A DNA stretch of 5,260 nt from an uncultured Prevotella sp. GTDB taxonomy: Bacteria; Bacteroidota; Bacteroidia; Bacteroidales; Bacteroidaceae. The first letter of the stretch is position 1, and the number at the start of each line of letters is the position of its first letter. This document shows positions 1-5,260 of this stretch, piece by piece. The notes beneath the pieces are model-generated. The model saw nothing but the letters and a program-made list of their open reading frames with translations, was not told the origin of the DNA and did no database searches. The position numbers and the translations under genes were made by a program. The DNA is taken from contig ONQK01000129.1 of the NCBI GenBank assembly GCA_900319895.1, positions 1 through 5,260 of the forward strand. Direction: 5' to 3'.

Positions 1-2754
1 GAACGCCGTCCCAAGTTCAATCCGCTCGATTCTGACATGGAGCTTGACGACGCCCTTGATGTAATGGCGACGAAGACAGAGCGTGACTCAGTGGAAAGCA
101 TTGTGGTAACGCGAAATACGCATACCAATTTCTCACTTTCAAACCTGCGCGTGGGTATTTCCACCCAAGACCATCCCATGCCTTATGACCCCGCCAACTT
201 CTCGTTCTCTTACAGTCATGCCCATCGGCAAAGTAGCGGTGAAACGACGGTTTACGAAAGAGAGGACAGCTGGCGCGGCGCCCTCAATTATGCGTGGACG
301 CCTAATTATAAGCCATTGTCGCCATGGGCAAAATTGAAGAGTAAGTCAAAATGGCTGGATATCCTGAAACGTTTCGGGCTGAATTGGCTGCCGCAGAATT
401 TGGCGTTTAACACGGAAATGGTGCGCAATTACTTTGAGTTGCAGGAGCGTGACATGGAAGACATTGGCGGCCAGCCTCTGCCGCTGACTTTCAGCGAACA
501 GTTCATGTGGTCGCGCGACTTTACCATGCGTTGGGACTTGACCAACAACCTGCACATGACCTTCCGCAGTGCCACGCGGGCAGAGATTGAAGAACCCTAC
601 ACGCCTGTCAACAAAGAATTGTATCCCAACCAGTATGAAGCATGGAAGGACTCGGTTTGGACGAGCATCCGCAATTTCGGGACGCCATTGGACTACAACC
701 AGTCGCTCTCACTCTCTTACCAATTGCCATTGAATCTGCTGCCCATTTTCAACTGGATCTCCGCAGATGCAAGCTACCAAGCCACCTACAATTGGATGCG
801 TGGCTCTGAACTGGAAAACGGAACCTCACTGGGTAATACCATTATAAACAACCGCAATTTAACACTTAATGGAACGTTTAACATGGAGCGGTTGTACAAC
901 CAAATACCATTCTTGAAAAAGACAAACGAGAGATTCAGGAAGACCACGCCGCGGCAACGCTCAAAGAAGGGCAGGGAAACCGTTGCCTTTTCAGGAACAG
1001 ACAGCGACGATTTGGAGGCAAGCTCAAAGCCCCAGGCCAAAGCAAAGGCTTTTGTGAAAGAATTGACCCTGTTGCCTGATTCCACCATAGAGATTGCACA
1101 CTCCAAGCGCACAAAACGCCTGATTGTCACGGCAAAGACAGAAGATGGGAAGCCTTATCGGCTGAAATTTAAGAAGTTGGACGACAACCGGATCAGGATC
1201 CTGAACAAGGTGGACACGCCACTCACCGTCAAACTTAGCGTCATGCCCAAAGAACCGCTCGATGACAAAGGATGGTACAGAACCACCCAAAGCATTGCAC
1301 GATTCTTGATGATGGTACGTTCAATAAGCTTCAACTACAGAAACCAGTATACCATGTCGCTCCCCGGCTTCATGCCAACTGTCGGTGATGCCTTCGGACA
1401 GACGCGCATGGGCATTTTGTCGCCAGGATTGGACTTCGCCTTCGGTATGACGGGCGACGGATACGTTGAAAAGGCGCGGCAGCAAGGGTGGCTCTTGAGC
1501 AGCAACTCGATTGCCACGCCTGCATCGACCAATTTGACCGAGGACTTACAATTGCGTATGACTTTAGAGCCTGTTCGCGACTTGAAGATCGACCTTTCCG
1601 CCAATCATGTGCAAACGCGGGCCAAGAGCATCCAGTATATGTATGTCGGTAATCCGACTACCCAGAGCGGAAGCCTGACCATGACCACCATCTCGCTTAA
1701 AAGTGCTTTTGAGTCTGGCGGAACAGCGTCAAATGGCTTCAGAAGTGCTTCGTTCGAGCGCTTCTGCCAGTCGTTGGACCAATATCGTCATAGGGTAGAG
1801 TCTTCCTATGCCGGTTCACGCTATCCGGTTGGAACGACTTTGGCAGGGCAAGAATACGACCCAGCCAATGGAGCGGTCAACAAATACAGCGCCGACGTCA
1901 TGGTGCCAGCCTTCCTCAATGCCTATACTAATACCAGTGGCAAGAAGTTGGATGTCTTCCCCAGGTTATTGCAAATGCTGCCCAACTGGTCGGTTCGATA
2001 CAGTGGATTGGGCAAATTGACCTGGTTCAAGGACCTCTTCAAGAGTTTCAACGTCAATCATGCCTACCGCAGCATTTTTGCCATAGGTTCATATTCCACT
2101 TTCAGTACATTTAGCGAATATCGCGACGGGCTGGGCTTTATCACCGATGCTACGACGGGAAATCCCGTCCCCAACTCGATGTACAACGTTAGCATGGTGA
2201 GCATCAATGAATCGTTCTCGCCGCTGATTGGAGTCGACATGACATTCCACAACAACCTCACGGCAAAGATGGAATATCGCAGTACCCGCTCGGTCAACCT
2301 GAGTATGACAAGTGTGCAGGTGAACGAGTCGTCGTCCAACGATTGGGTGGTCGGCGTGGCCTATAAGATCAATGATTTCCATCCTTTTGGCTGGGGCGGA
2401 ACGCGAAAAGTGAAAAGTAAAGGCAAGAAAAAGCCAAATGACCCGCAGGGTGCACAAAGGGCCAAGACCAACCTGAGTGGAAGCGGATTTAATAACGACC
2501 TGAATCTGCGCCTTGATTTGAGCTTGCGCAAACAAGAGGCCATCAGCCGCGATGTGTCGACGATGACTAGTGCGGCAAGCAGTGGAAATACGGCTTTCCG
2601 GCTTTCGTTCATGGCAGACTACACCATTTCCAAAATGCTGACAATGAGCCTGTATTATGACCAGCAAACCAATAAGCCATTGTTGGCGAACAACAGCTAT
2701 CCAACGACGACGCGAGATTTTGGTGTCAGCCTGCGGTTTACACTGGTGAGGTGA
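1..2754 (+). CDS. sprA: SprA/Sov, T9SS outer-membrane translocon (C-terminal part, 5' end outside window)
   Basis: The frame is open from base 1 to the TGA at 2752-2754, giving 917 residues; the ATG at 37 is internal. SprA proteins are usually well over 2,000 residues, so this is roughly the last two fifths. SprA forms a very large outer-membrane beta-barrel that carries folded type IX secretion cargo to the surface; PorV and a plug protein are its known partners. Family-like stretches include NPLDSDMELDDALD at the left edge, PMPYDPANFSFSYS (about residues 59-72), the block LPNWSVRYSGL (about 660-670), INESFSPLIGVDM (about 737-749), and the end SYPTTTRDFGVSLRFTLVR. Amphipathic beta-strands with aromatic residues alternate with polar turns. 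A Lys/Arg-rich, strand-poor stretch (about 305-430) and a second basic turn (about 802-826) are probably periplasmic segments. The last strand runs to the C-terminus, as expected for BAM-inserted barrels. The gene looks intact, with no frameshift. The family call is firm; the topology is inferred. Confidence 0.95.
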   Translation, partial: ERRPKFNPLDSDMELDDALDVMATKTERDSVESIVVTRNTHTNFSLSNLRVGISTQDHPMPYDPANFSFSYSHAHRQSSGETTVYEREDSWRGALNYAWTPNYKPLSPWAKLKSKSKWLDILKRFGLNWLPQNLAFNTEMVRNYFELQERDMEDIGGQPLPLTFSEQFMWSRDFTMRWDLTNNLHMTFRSATRAEIEEPYTPVNKELYPNQYEAWKDSVWTSIRNFGTPLDYNQSLSLSYQLPLNLLPIFNWISADASYQATYNWMRGSELENGTSLGNTIINNRNLTLNGTFNMERLYNQIPFLKKTNERFRKTTPRQRSKKGRETVAFSGTDSDDLEASSKPQAKAKAFVKELTLLPDSTIEIAHSKRTKRLIVTAKTEDGKPYRLKFKKLDDNRIRILNKVDTPLTVKLSVMPKEPLDDKGWYRTTQSIARFLMMVRSISFNYRNQYTMSLPGFMPTVGDAFGQTRMGILSPGLDFAFGMTGDGYVEKARQQGWLLSSNSIATPASTNLTEDLQLRMTLEPVRDLKIDLSANHVQTRAKSIQYMYVGNPTTQSGSLTMTTISLKSAFESGGTASNGFRSASFERFCQSLDQYRHRVESSYAGSRYPVGTTLAGQEYDPANGAVNKYSADVMVPAFLNAYTNTSGKKLDVFPRLLQMLPNWSVRYSGLGKLTWFKDLFKSFNVNHAYRSIFAIGSYSTFSTFSEYRDGLGFITDATTGNPVPNSMYNVSMVSINESFSPLIGVDMTFHNNLTAKMEYRSTRSVNLSMTSVQVNESSSNDWVVGVAYKINDFHPFGWGGTRKVKSKGKKKPNDPQGAQRAKTNLSGSGFNNDLNLRLDLSLRKQEAISRDVSTMTSAASSGNTAFRLSFMADYTISKMLTMSLYYDQQTNKPLLANNSYPTTTRDFGVSLRFTLVR

Positions 2755-2786
2755 TGATTTTTTGCTACTGTTTTTGAGGCAGTCGT

Positions 2787-2817
2787 TTTGTAAAGTCGGG
2801 AAAATGCTGTAATTTTG
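2787..2817 (+). promoter_or_regulatory. Bacteroidota-type promoter for mutY
   Basis: TTTG at 2787-2790 (-33 element) is followed after exactly 19 bases by TAATTTTG at 2810-2817 (-7 element, consensus TAnnTTTG). This matches the primary sigma-factor promoter known in Bacteroides and relatives. Transcription should start near 2822-2826, giving a leader of only about 16-20 bases before the mutY ATG at 2842. It starts 33 bases after the sprA stop, so mutY can be transcribed independently of sprA. Confidence 0.75.
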
Positions 2818-2841
2818 TCCTGTCAGAACAAACAAAGCAAA

Positions 2842-3861
2842 ATGTCAGCTGAATTTTCAACCATACTCCTGCGGTGGTTTGCACAAAACGGGCGAGAGCT
2901 GCCTTGGCGCGCCACGCAGGATCCTTATGCTATTTGGCTTAGCGAAATCATCCTTCAGCAAACACGCGTGCAGCAAGGTTGGGCGTATTGGGAAAGGTTC
3001 ATGCGGCGTTTTCCAAATGTAGAGCAGTTGGCAGCAGCCTCCGAAGACGAGGTGCTGAGGCTGTGGCAAGGGCTCGGCTATTACAGCAGGGCACGAAATT
3101 TGCACACCGCAGCGCAGCAAATTGTCAGCATGGGTCGGTTCCCAACAACTTTTGAAGAAATTCTCGGTTTGAAAGGGGTGGGTGAGTACACAGCAGCGGC
3201 AGTCGGCAGCATCGCTTTTGGACTGCCTGTCGCAGTTGTTGATGGCAATGTCTATCGTGTCTTGGCTCGTGTATTGGGTATTGAGACACCCATTAACACG
3301 ACGGCAGGCAAACATGAGTTTAACGCTGTGGCGCAAGAGCTGTTGCCCATGCATCAGTCGGCTGCTTACAATCAAGCTGTCATGGACTTTGGAGCTATGG
3401 TATGTACGCCGAAGTCCCCAAAATGTACCCAATGCCCACTTGCAGAACGGTGTGTGGCATTCCGGGAGCAGCGTGTGGGCCAATTGCCCGTAAAACTCAA
3501 AAAAATAGAGGTGAAGCGTCGGCGGATGGACTACCTCCATATAAGGTGCAAAGGAAAAATCGCGGTGCGTAAGCGTTTGAAAAATGACATTTGGCGAGGA
3601 CTTTGGGAGCTCGTCTTAATGGATGATGATTTGAAAACAAGCATTATACCGCATTGGAAAGGTCTGGAAAAGAACTTTGTGTTATGGAAAAAAGATGTCA
3701 AACATGTGCTCACGCATCGTGTCATTTTGACCGACTTCTTTTTGCTTGAAGTCAACGAGCCACCGGCGCTGCCGCCAGATTACATTTGGATTGAGGAAAT
3801 TGATTTTGAGCGGTGTGCCAAGCCACGGCTGATTGAGTCGTTGTTGGAAAATTTGCCGTGA
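2842..3861 (+). CDS. mutY: A/G-specific adenine DNA glycosylase MutY
   Basis: The product is 339 residues, near the usual 340-370. MutY removes adenine mispaired with 8-oxoguanine and starts base excision repair, preventing G:C to T:A transversions. The N-terminal catalytic domain has the catalytic Glu35 in LSEIILQQT, the helix-hairpin-helix LKGVGEYTAAAVG (110-122), and catalytic Asp134 in VVDGNVYRVLAR. Tyr116 occupies the position that is Ser in E. coli MutY and Tyr in Geobacillus MutY. The [4Fe-4S] site C-x6-C-x2-C-x5-C is complete (Cys188, 195, 198, 204). A NUDIX-like 8-oxoG-recognition domain follows (about 228-339), where the usual FSH loop reads L-T-H (290-292). An in-frame TTG at 2815 would add nine residues, but it lies inside the promoter -7 box and could not be in the transcript, so I chose the ATG at 2842. 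The A-rich sequence before it is normal for this phylum. sprA lies 87 bases upstream and bcp 148 bases downstream. Confidence 0.96.
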   Translation: MSAEFSTILLRWFAQNGRELPWRATQDPYAIWLSEIILQQTRVQQGWAYWERFMRRFPNVEQLAAASEDEVLRLWQGLGYYSRARNLHTAAQQIVSMGRFPTTFEEILGLKGVGEYTAAAVGSIAFGLPVAVVDGNVYRVLARVLGIETPINTTAGKHEFNAVAQELLPMHQSAAYNQAVMDFGAMVCTPKSPKCTQCPLAERCVAFREQRVGQLPVKLKKIEVKRRRMDYLHIRCKGKIAVRKRLKNDIWRGLWELVLMDDDLKTSIIPHWKGLEKNFVLWKKDVKHVLTHRVILTDFFLLEVNEPPALPPDYIWIEEIDFERCAKPRLIESLLENLP

Positions 3862-3949
3862 AAAAGCTTCTGGCATGGCGAAAGAACATAGCCTTATAAA
3901 AGCTCGTTGAGGCTGGAAGAACAATACTTCTGAGTTTTTGGCAGTGGAT

Positions 3950-3983
3950 TTTGCCTTGTTTTTGATAAAATTATTTACTTTTG
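3950..3983 (+). promoter_or_regulatory. Probable promoter for bcp
   Basis: TACTTTTG at 3976-3983 matches the Bacteroidota -7 consensus TAnnTTTG and lies 26 bases before the bcp start. The -33 element is less clear: TTTG at 3950-3953 gives a 22-base gap, CTTG at 3955-3958 gives 17, and TTTG at 3961-3964 is too close. The usual spacing is 19-21. The -7 box is convincing, the upstream half only partly. Confidence 0.55.
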
Positions 3984-4009
3984 TATTGTCAATTGAAAAA
4001 TAGAAGAAT

Positions 4010-4465
4010 ATGATGAAAATAGGTGATAAAGCGCCAGAAATACTTGGGCGTGATGAGCAGGGAAATCAAGTGAGGATGAGCGATTTTAAGGGTCGGAAAT
4101 TGGTGTTGTATTTCTATCCTAAAGATGCAACGCCAGGTTGTACGGCACAGGCGTGCAACTTGCGTGACCATTATGAGGAATTGCAGCAGCAGGGCTATGC
4201 CGTTGTGGGGGTGAGCGTGCAAGACGAGAAGTCGCACTTGCGCTTTAAGGAGAAAAACCAACTGCCCTTTTCATTGATTGCCGATACGGAGAAAGTCCTG
4301 AACGAGACGTTTGGGACGTGGGGCGAGAAGTCTATGTGTGGAAAAAAGTACATGGGAACGTTTCGAACCACGTTTATTATTGATGAACAGGGAATAGTGG
4401 AGCGTATTATCACGCCGAAGGAAGTGAAAACGAAGGAACATGCTGCCCAAATTCTTCAAGGGTAA
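4010..4465 (+). CDS. bcp: Thioredoxin-dependent thiol peroxidase (Bcp/PrxQ-type peroxiredoxin)
   Basis: The product is 151 residues (E. coli Bcp is about 156), cytoplasmic, with no signal peptide. It reduces hydrogen peroxide and organic hydroperoxides and is recycled by thioredoxin. The peroxiredoxin active site P-x3-T-x2-C is complete: Pro37, Thr41, and peroxidatic Cys44 in DATPGCTAQAC. The resolving Cys49 lies five residues on, as in E. coli Bcp (Cys45/Cys50). The active-site Arg is Arg119 in GTFRTTFIIDEQG. The stretch GTWGEKSMCGKKYMG (102-116) follows the family pattern but has an extra Cys at 110. Two ATGs stand in tandem (4010 and 4013); either could start translation, and the first keeps the product at 151 residues. 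The weak purine-rich AGAAG at 4002-4006 precedes it. The gene has its own upstream -7 box and no close downstream partner. Confidence 0.95.
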   Translation: MMKIGDKAPEILGRDEQGNQVRMSDFKGRKLVLYFYPKDATPGCTAQACNLRDHYEELQQQGYAVVGVSVQDEKSHLRFKEKNQLPFSLIADTEKVLNETFGTWGEKSMCGKKYMGTFRTTFIIDEQGIVERIITPKEVKTKEHAAQILQG

Positions 4466-4481
4466 CTAAAAAGTCGCCAGA

Positions 4482-4503
4482 GGAAAGCTTAAAAAGGTTT
4501 TCC
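4482..4503 (+). terminator. Hairpin 17 bases after bcp, possible transcript end
   Basis: GGAAAGCTT (4482-4490) pairs with AGGTTTTCC (4495-4503) around an AAAA loop: nine pairs, two of them G-U. It begins 17 bases after the bcp stop, where a terminator would be expected. It is followed by CTTTCGCC rather than a run of T, so it is not a classical intrinsic terminator and may instead protect the mRNA 3' end. Confidence 0.4.
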
Positions 4504-4520
4504 CTTTCGCCGTATAATTT

Positions 4521-4549
4521 ACGAGAAATGACGAGACTTCGTCTCTCGT
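4521..4549 (+). repeat. ACGAGA direct repeat plus inverted copy TCTCGT
   Basis: ACGAGA occurs at 4521-4526 and again at 4531-4536, and its reverse complement TCTCGT at 4544-4549. Either copy could pair with the inverted one, and a third option is GAGAC (4533-4537) with GTCTC (4541-4545) around a TTC loop. No T-run follows. It could be a second part of the bcp 3' end or a protein-binding site; the function is unknown. Confidence 0.4.
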
Positions 4550-4587
4550 GGTAGGGGTTTGTGGATGTAATTCGTTGATTTTCAAGC

Positions 4588-4613
4588 GATTAGTTCTTTT
4601 CAAAGAGCTAGTC
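4588..4613. repeat. Strong hairpin-forming inverted repeat
   Basis: GATTAGTTCTT (4588-4598) pairs with AAGAGCTAGTC (4603-4613) around a TTCA tetraloop: 11 uninterrupted pairs as RNA from the + strand, two of them G-U. No T-run follows on either strand, so a classical intrinsic terminator is unlikely. Because the two irregular pairs are G-U on the + strand RNA but A-C on the opposite one, the structure would form best in a + strand transcript. Confidence 0.55.
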
Positions 4614-4972
4614 AACTGTTATGATAGTGTGAAAAAAGAGGGATGCGATCGTAGGGAGAATACTGTCGTCTGAGCAGTGGTTGTCTATGAATGCCATTTC
4701 CTCGCCCTATTTCCTGTGTCGTTATGTTGAGCCATTTTTCTGGTTTTCCGATAGATTGGGCTGCCAAATTACGAGATTTGAAATTCAATCCGAAAAAATG
4801 TGATGCCAAAAAATACTTCTGTGAACTGAAAATACAAATTATTTGGATTATGAGTTCTCTGGATATGCTTTGCTGTCCTAAGTTGTTGATAGCAAGATTT
4901 AGGCAAGATTGTGATGAATGGTCGAACCAAAAACCTCGTCAAAACAAAGCTGATGGAAGAGGCAGGCATTGG

Positions 4973-5009
4973 AGCTATTCGTAGCGTTTCCGCAAATTGC
5001 CGAATAGTT
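4973..5009 (+). repeat. Inverted repeat CTATTCG/CGAATAG, possible weak terminator
   Basis: CTATTCG (4975-4981) is perfectly complementary to CGAATAG (5001-5007). The stem extends outward by G4974-T5008 and A4973-T5009 to nine pairs. Inside the 19-base loop, GCG (4984-4986) and CGC (4991-4993) can form a small second stem. Four T follow (5008-5011), two of them used in the outer pairs. It might end transcripts entering from the left before the promoter at 5141, but the loop is long and the T-run short. Confidence 0.35.
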
Positions 5010-5140
5010 TTCAACAAAAAAGTACTAGGTGAAATTGTAGACGAATTGATATGTTTTTCGATAAAACCAATTGTAAAGTCCAGTTTTGGCCGTCGAAATG
5101 TTAAAAATCATTATCAATGAAAACTTTTTTGCAAAATAAT

Positions 5141-5171
5141 TTTGTTTATAAAATAAACTTATTTACCTTTG
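5141..5171 (+). promoter_or_regulatory. Strong Bacteroidota-type promoter for a unit beyond the right edge
   Basis: TTTG at 5141-5144 and TACCTTTG at 5164-5171 are separated by exactly 19 bases, the same architecture as the mutY promoter and a full match to the consensus. The spacer is very AT-rich. Transcription should begin around 5176-5180 and run rightward into a leader of at least 80 bases. Confidence 0.75.
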
Positions 5172-5175
5172 CGGC

Positions 5176-5260
5176 GTGATTCGAACACAAATGGCTGCGA
5201 CCGAGCCTTCTGCAGGGGTGAGGACAAGGCCGAAAATCAAAAAAGAGTAGAACTATTAAA
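5176..5260 (+). promoter_or_regulatory. Structured 5' leader with two competing stems
   Basis: Two stems share bases and cannot both form. The first is GGCT (5193-5196) with AGCC (5204-5207). The second is CG-GCCTT (5202-5209, bulged A5204) with AAGGCCG (5226-5232). Such alternative pairings are a feature of attenuators and riboswitch-like leaders, but short competing stems also arise by chance. No coding frame with a usable start reaches the right edge, so the regulated gene begins after 5260. I do not recognise a known RNA family here. Confidence 0.35.
5191..5250 (+). CDS. Possible 19-residue leader peptide (small upstream ORF)
   Basis: The ATG at 5191 lies about 15 bases after the predicted transcription start and opens a frame ending with TAG at 5248-5250. 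The product would be MAATEPSAGVRTRPKIKKE, with a basic C-terminal half and no run of one amino acid that would suggest classical attenuation. The ORF spans both competing stems, so ribosome movement through it would change leader folding. There is no clear Shine-Dalgarno site, but that is normal in this phylum. It could equally be a chance frame inside an untranslated leader. Confidence 0.25.
   Translation: MAATEPSAGVRTRPKIKKE

Larger units (their letters stand above)
4466..5140. other. Long intergenic region without a convincing gene
   Basis: This stretch of about 675 bases is clearly richer in A and T than sprA. Short open frames exist on both strands (for example 4691-4984 and 4911-5120 on +, 4612-4809 and 4769-5017 on -), but they overlap each other and none resembles a family I recognise. 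I see no tRNA, rRNA, transposase, CRISPR repeat or terminal inverted repeats of an insertion sequence. What it does hold is a set of inverted repeats, listed separately. It could be a decayed gene, a small-RNA locus or plain spacer; the sequence alone does not decide. Confidence 0.6.

Noticed and set aside
37..39. ATG at 37 as the start of the first gene
   Set aside because: The same frame is open to base 1 and the residues before it (RRPKFNPLDSD) fit SprA, so the true start lies outside the window.
1808..2020. 70-codon frame on the plus strand inside sprA
   Set aside because: It overlaps sprA in another frame, with sprA motifs continuing uninterrupted on both sides.
2767..2783. ACTG/CAGT hairpin after sprA as a terminator
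   Set aside because: Only four pairs with a nine-base loop, directly abutting the mutY -33 element; too weak.
2089..2835. 248-codon open frame on the minus strand
   Set aside because: It lies almost wholly antisense to the well-supported sprA barrel sequence, resembles no family I know, and begins inside the mutY promoter region; it is a shadow frame.
2857..3540. 227-codon open frame on the minus strand
   Set aside because: It is antisense to the MutY catalytic domain, whose motifs are complete; its own translation shows no recognisable features.
3890..3937. AGCCT/AGGCT and GAAG/CTTC stems followed by TTTTT after mutY
   Set aside because: The stems have four or five pairs; the one next to the T-run (3916-3930) is too short and AT-rich to call a terminator.
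4612..4809. 65-codon open frame on the minus strand
   Set aside because: It starts in AT-rich spacer without a promoter match on that strand and its translation resembles no known protein.
4691..4984. 97-codon open frame on the plus strand after bcp
   Set aside because: No clear ribosome site or promoter, odd composition, no family resemblance, and overlap with minus-strand frames of similar quality.
4911..5120. 69-codon open frame on the plus strand
   Set aside because: It contains the 4973-5009 inverted repeat, has no promoter match just upstream and no recognisable domain. I could not exclude a small orphan protein, but the evidence is too weak to list it.

Overview
The window looks like part of a chromosome from the phylum Bacteroidota, probably Prevotella-like or a close relative within Bacteroidales. 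Three things point there. The first gene is the C-terminal part of SprA/Sov, the giant outer-membrane translocon known from type IX secretion (T9SS) and gliding Bacteroidota. Two intergenic promoters match the Bacteroidota consensus TTTG-N19-TAnnTTTG exactly. Start codons lie behind A-rich stretches rather than strong Shine-Dalgarno sites. The genus is inference; no rRNA or other taxonomic marker is present.

Layout, all genes on the + strand: (1) 1-2754, the last 917 codons of sprA, open at the left edge. (2) 2755-2841, a short gap with a consensus promoter whose -7 box covers a spurious upstream TTG start of the next gene. (3) 2842-3861, mutY, a complete A/G-specific adenine glycosylase with catalytic Glu and Asp, helix-hairpin-helix, four [4Fe-4S] cysteines and a C-terminal NUDIX-like domain. 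(4) 3862-4009, a gap with a weaker promoter match. (5) 4010-4465, bcp, a complete thiol peroxidase (peroxiredoxin) with peroxidatic and resolving cysteines. (6) 4466-about 5140, roughly 675 bases of AT-richer DNA without a convincing gene but with several inverted repeats. (7) 5141-5260, a strong promoter followed by a structured leader holding a possible 19-residue ORF; the gene it serves starts beyond the right edge.

The genes do not form one pathway. SprA exports T9SS cargo across the outer membrane. MutY removes adenine mispaired with 8-oxoguanine, and Bcp reduces peroxides; both counter oxidative damage, but each has its own upstream promoter, so they appear to be separate transcription units rather than an operon.

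I found no clearly novel system. The parts most worth a second look are the leader and small ORF at the right edge, the cluster of hairpins after bcp, and the start-site correction for mutY.
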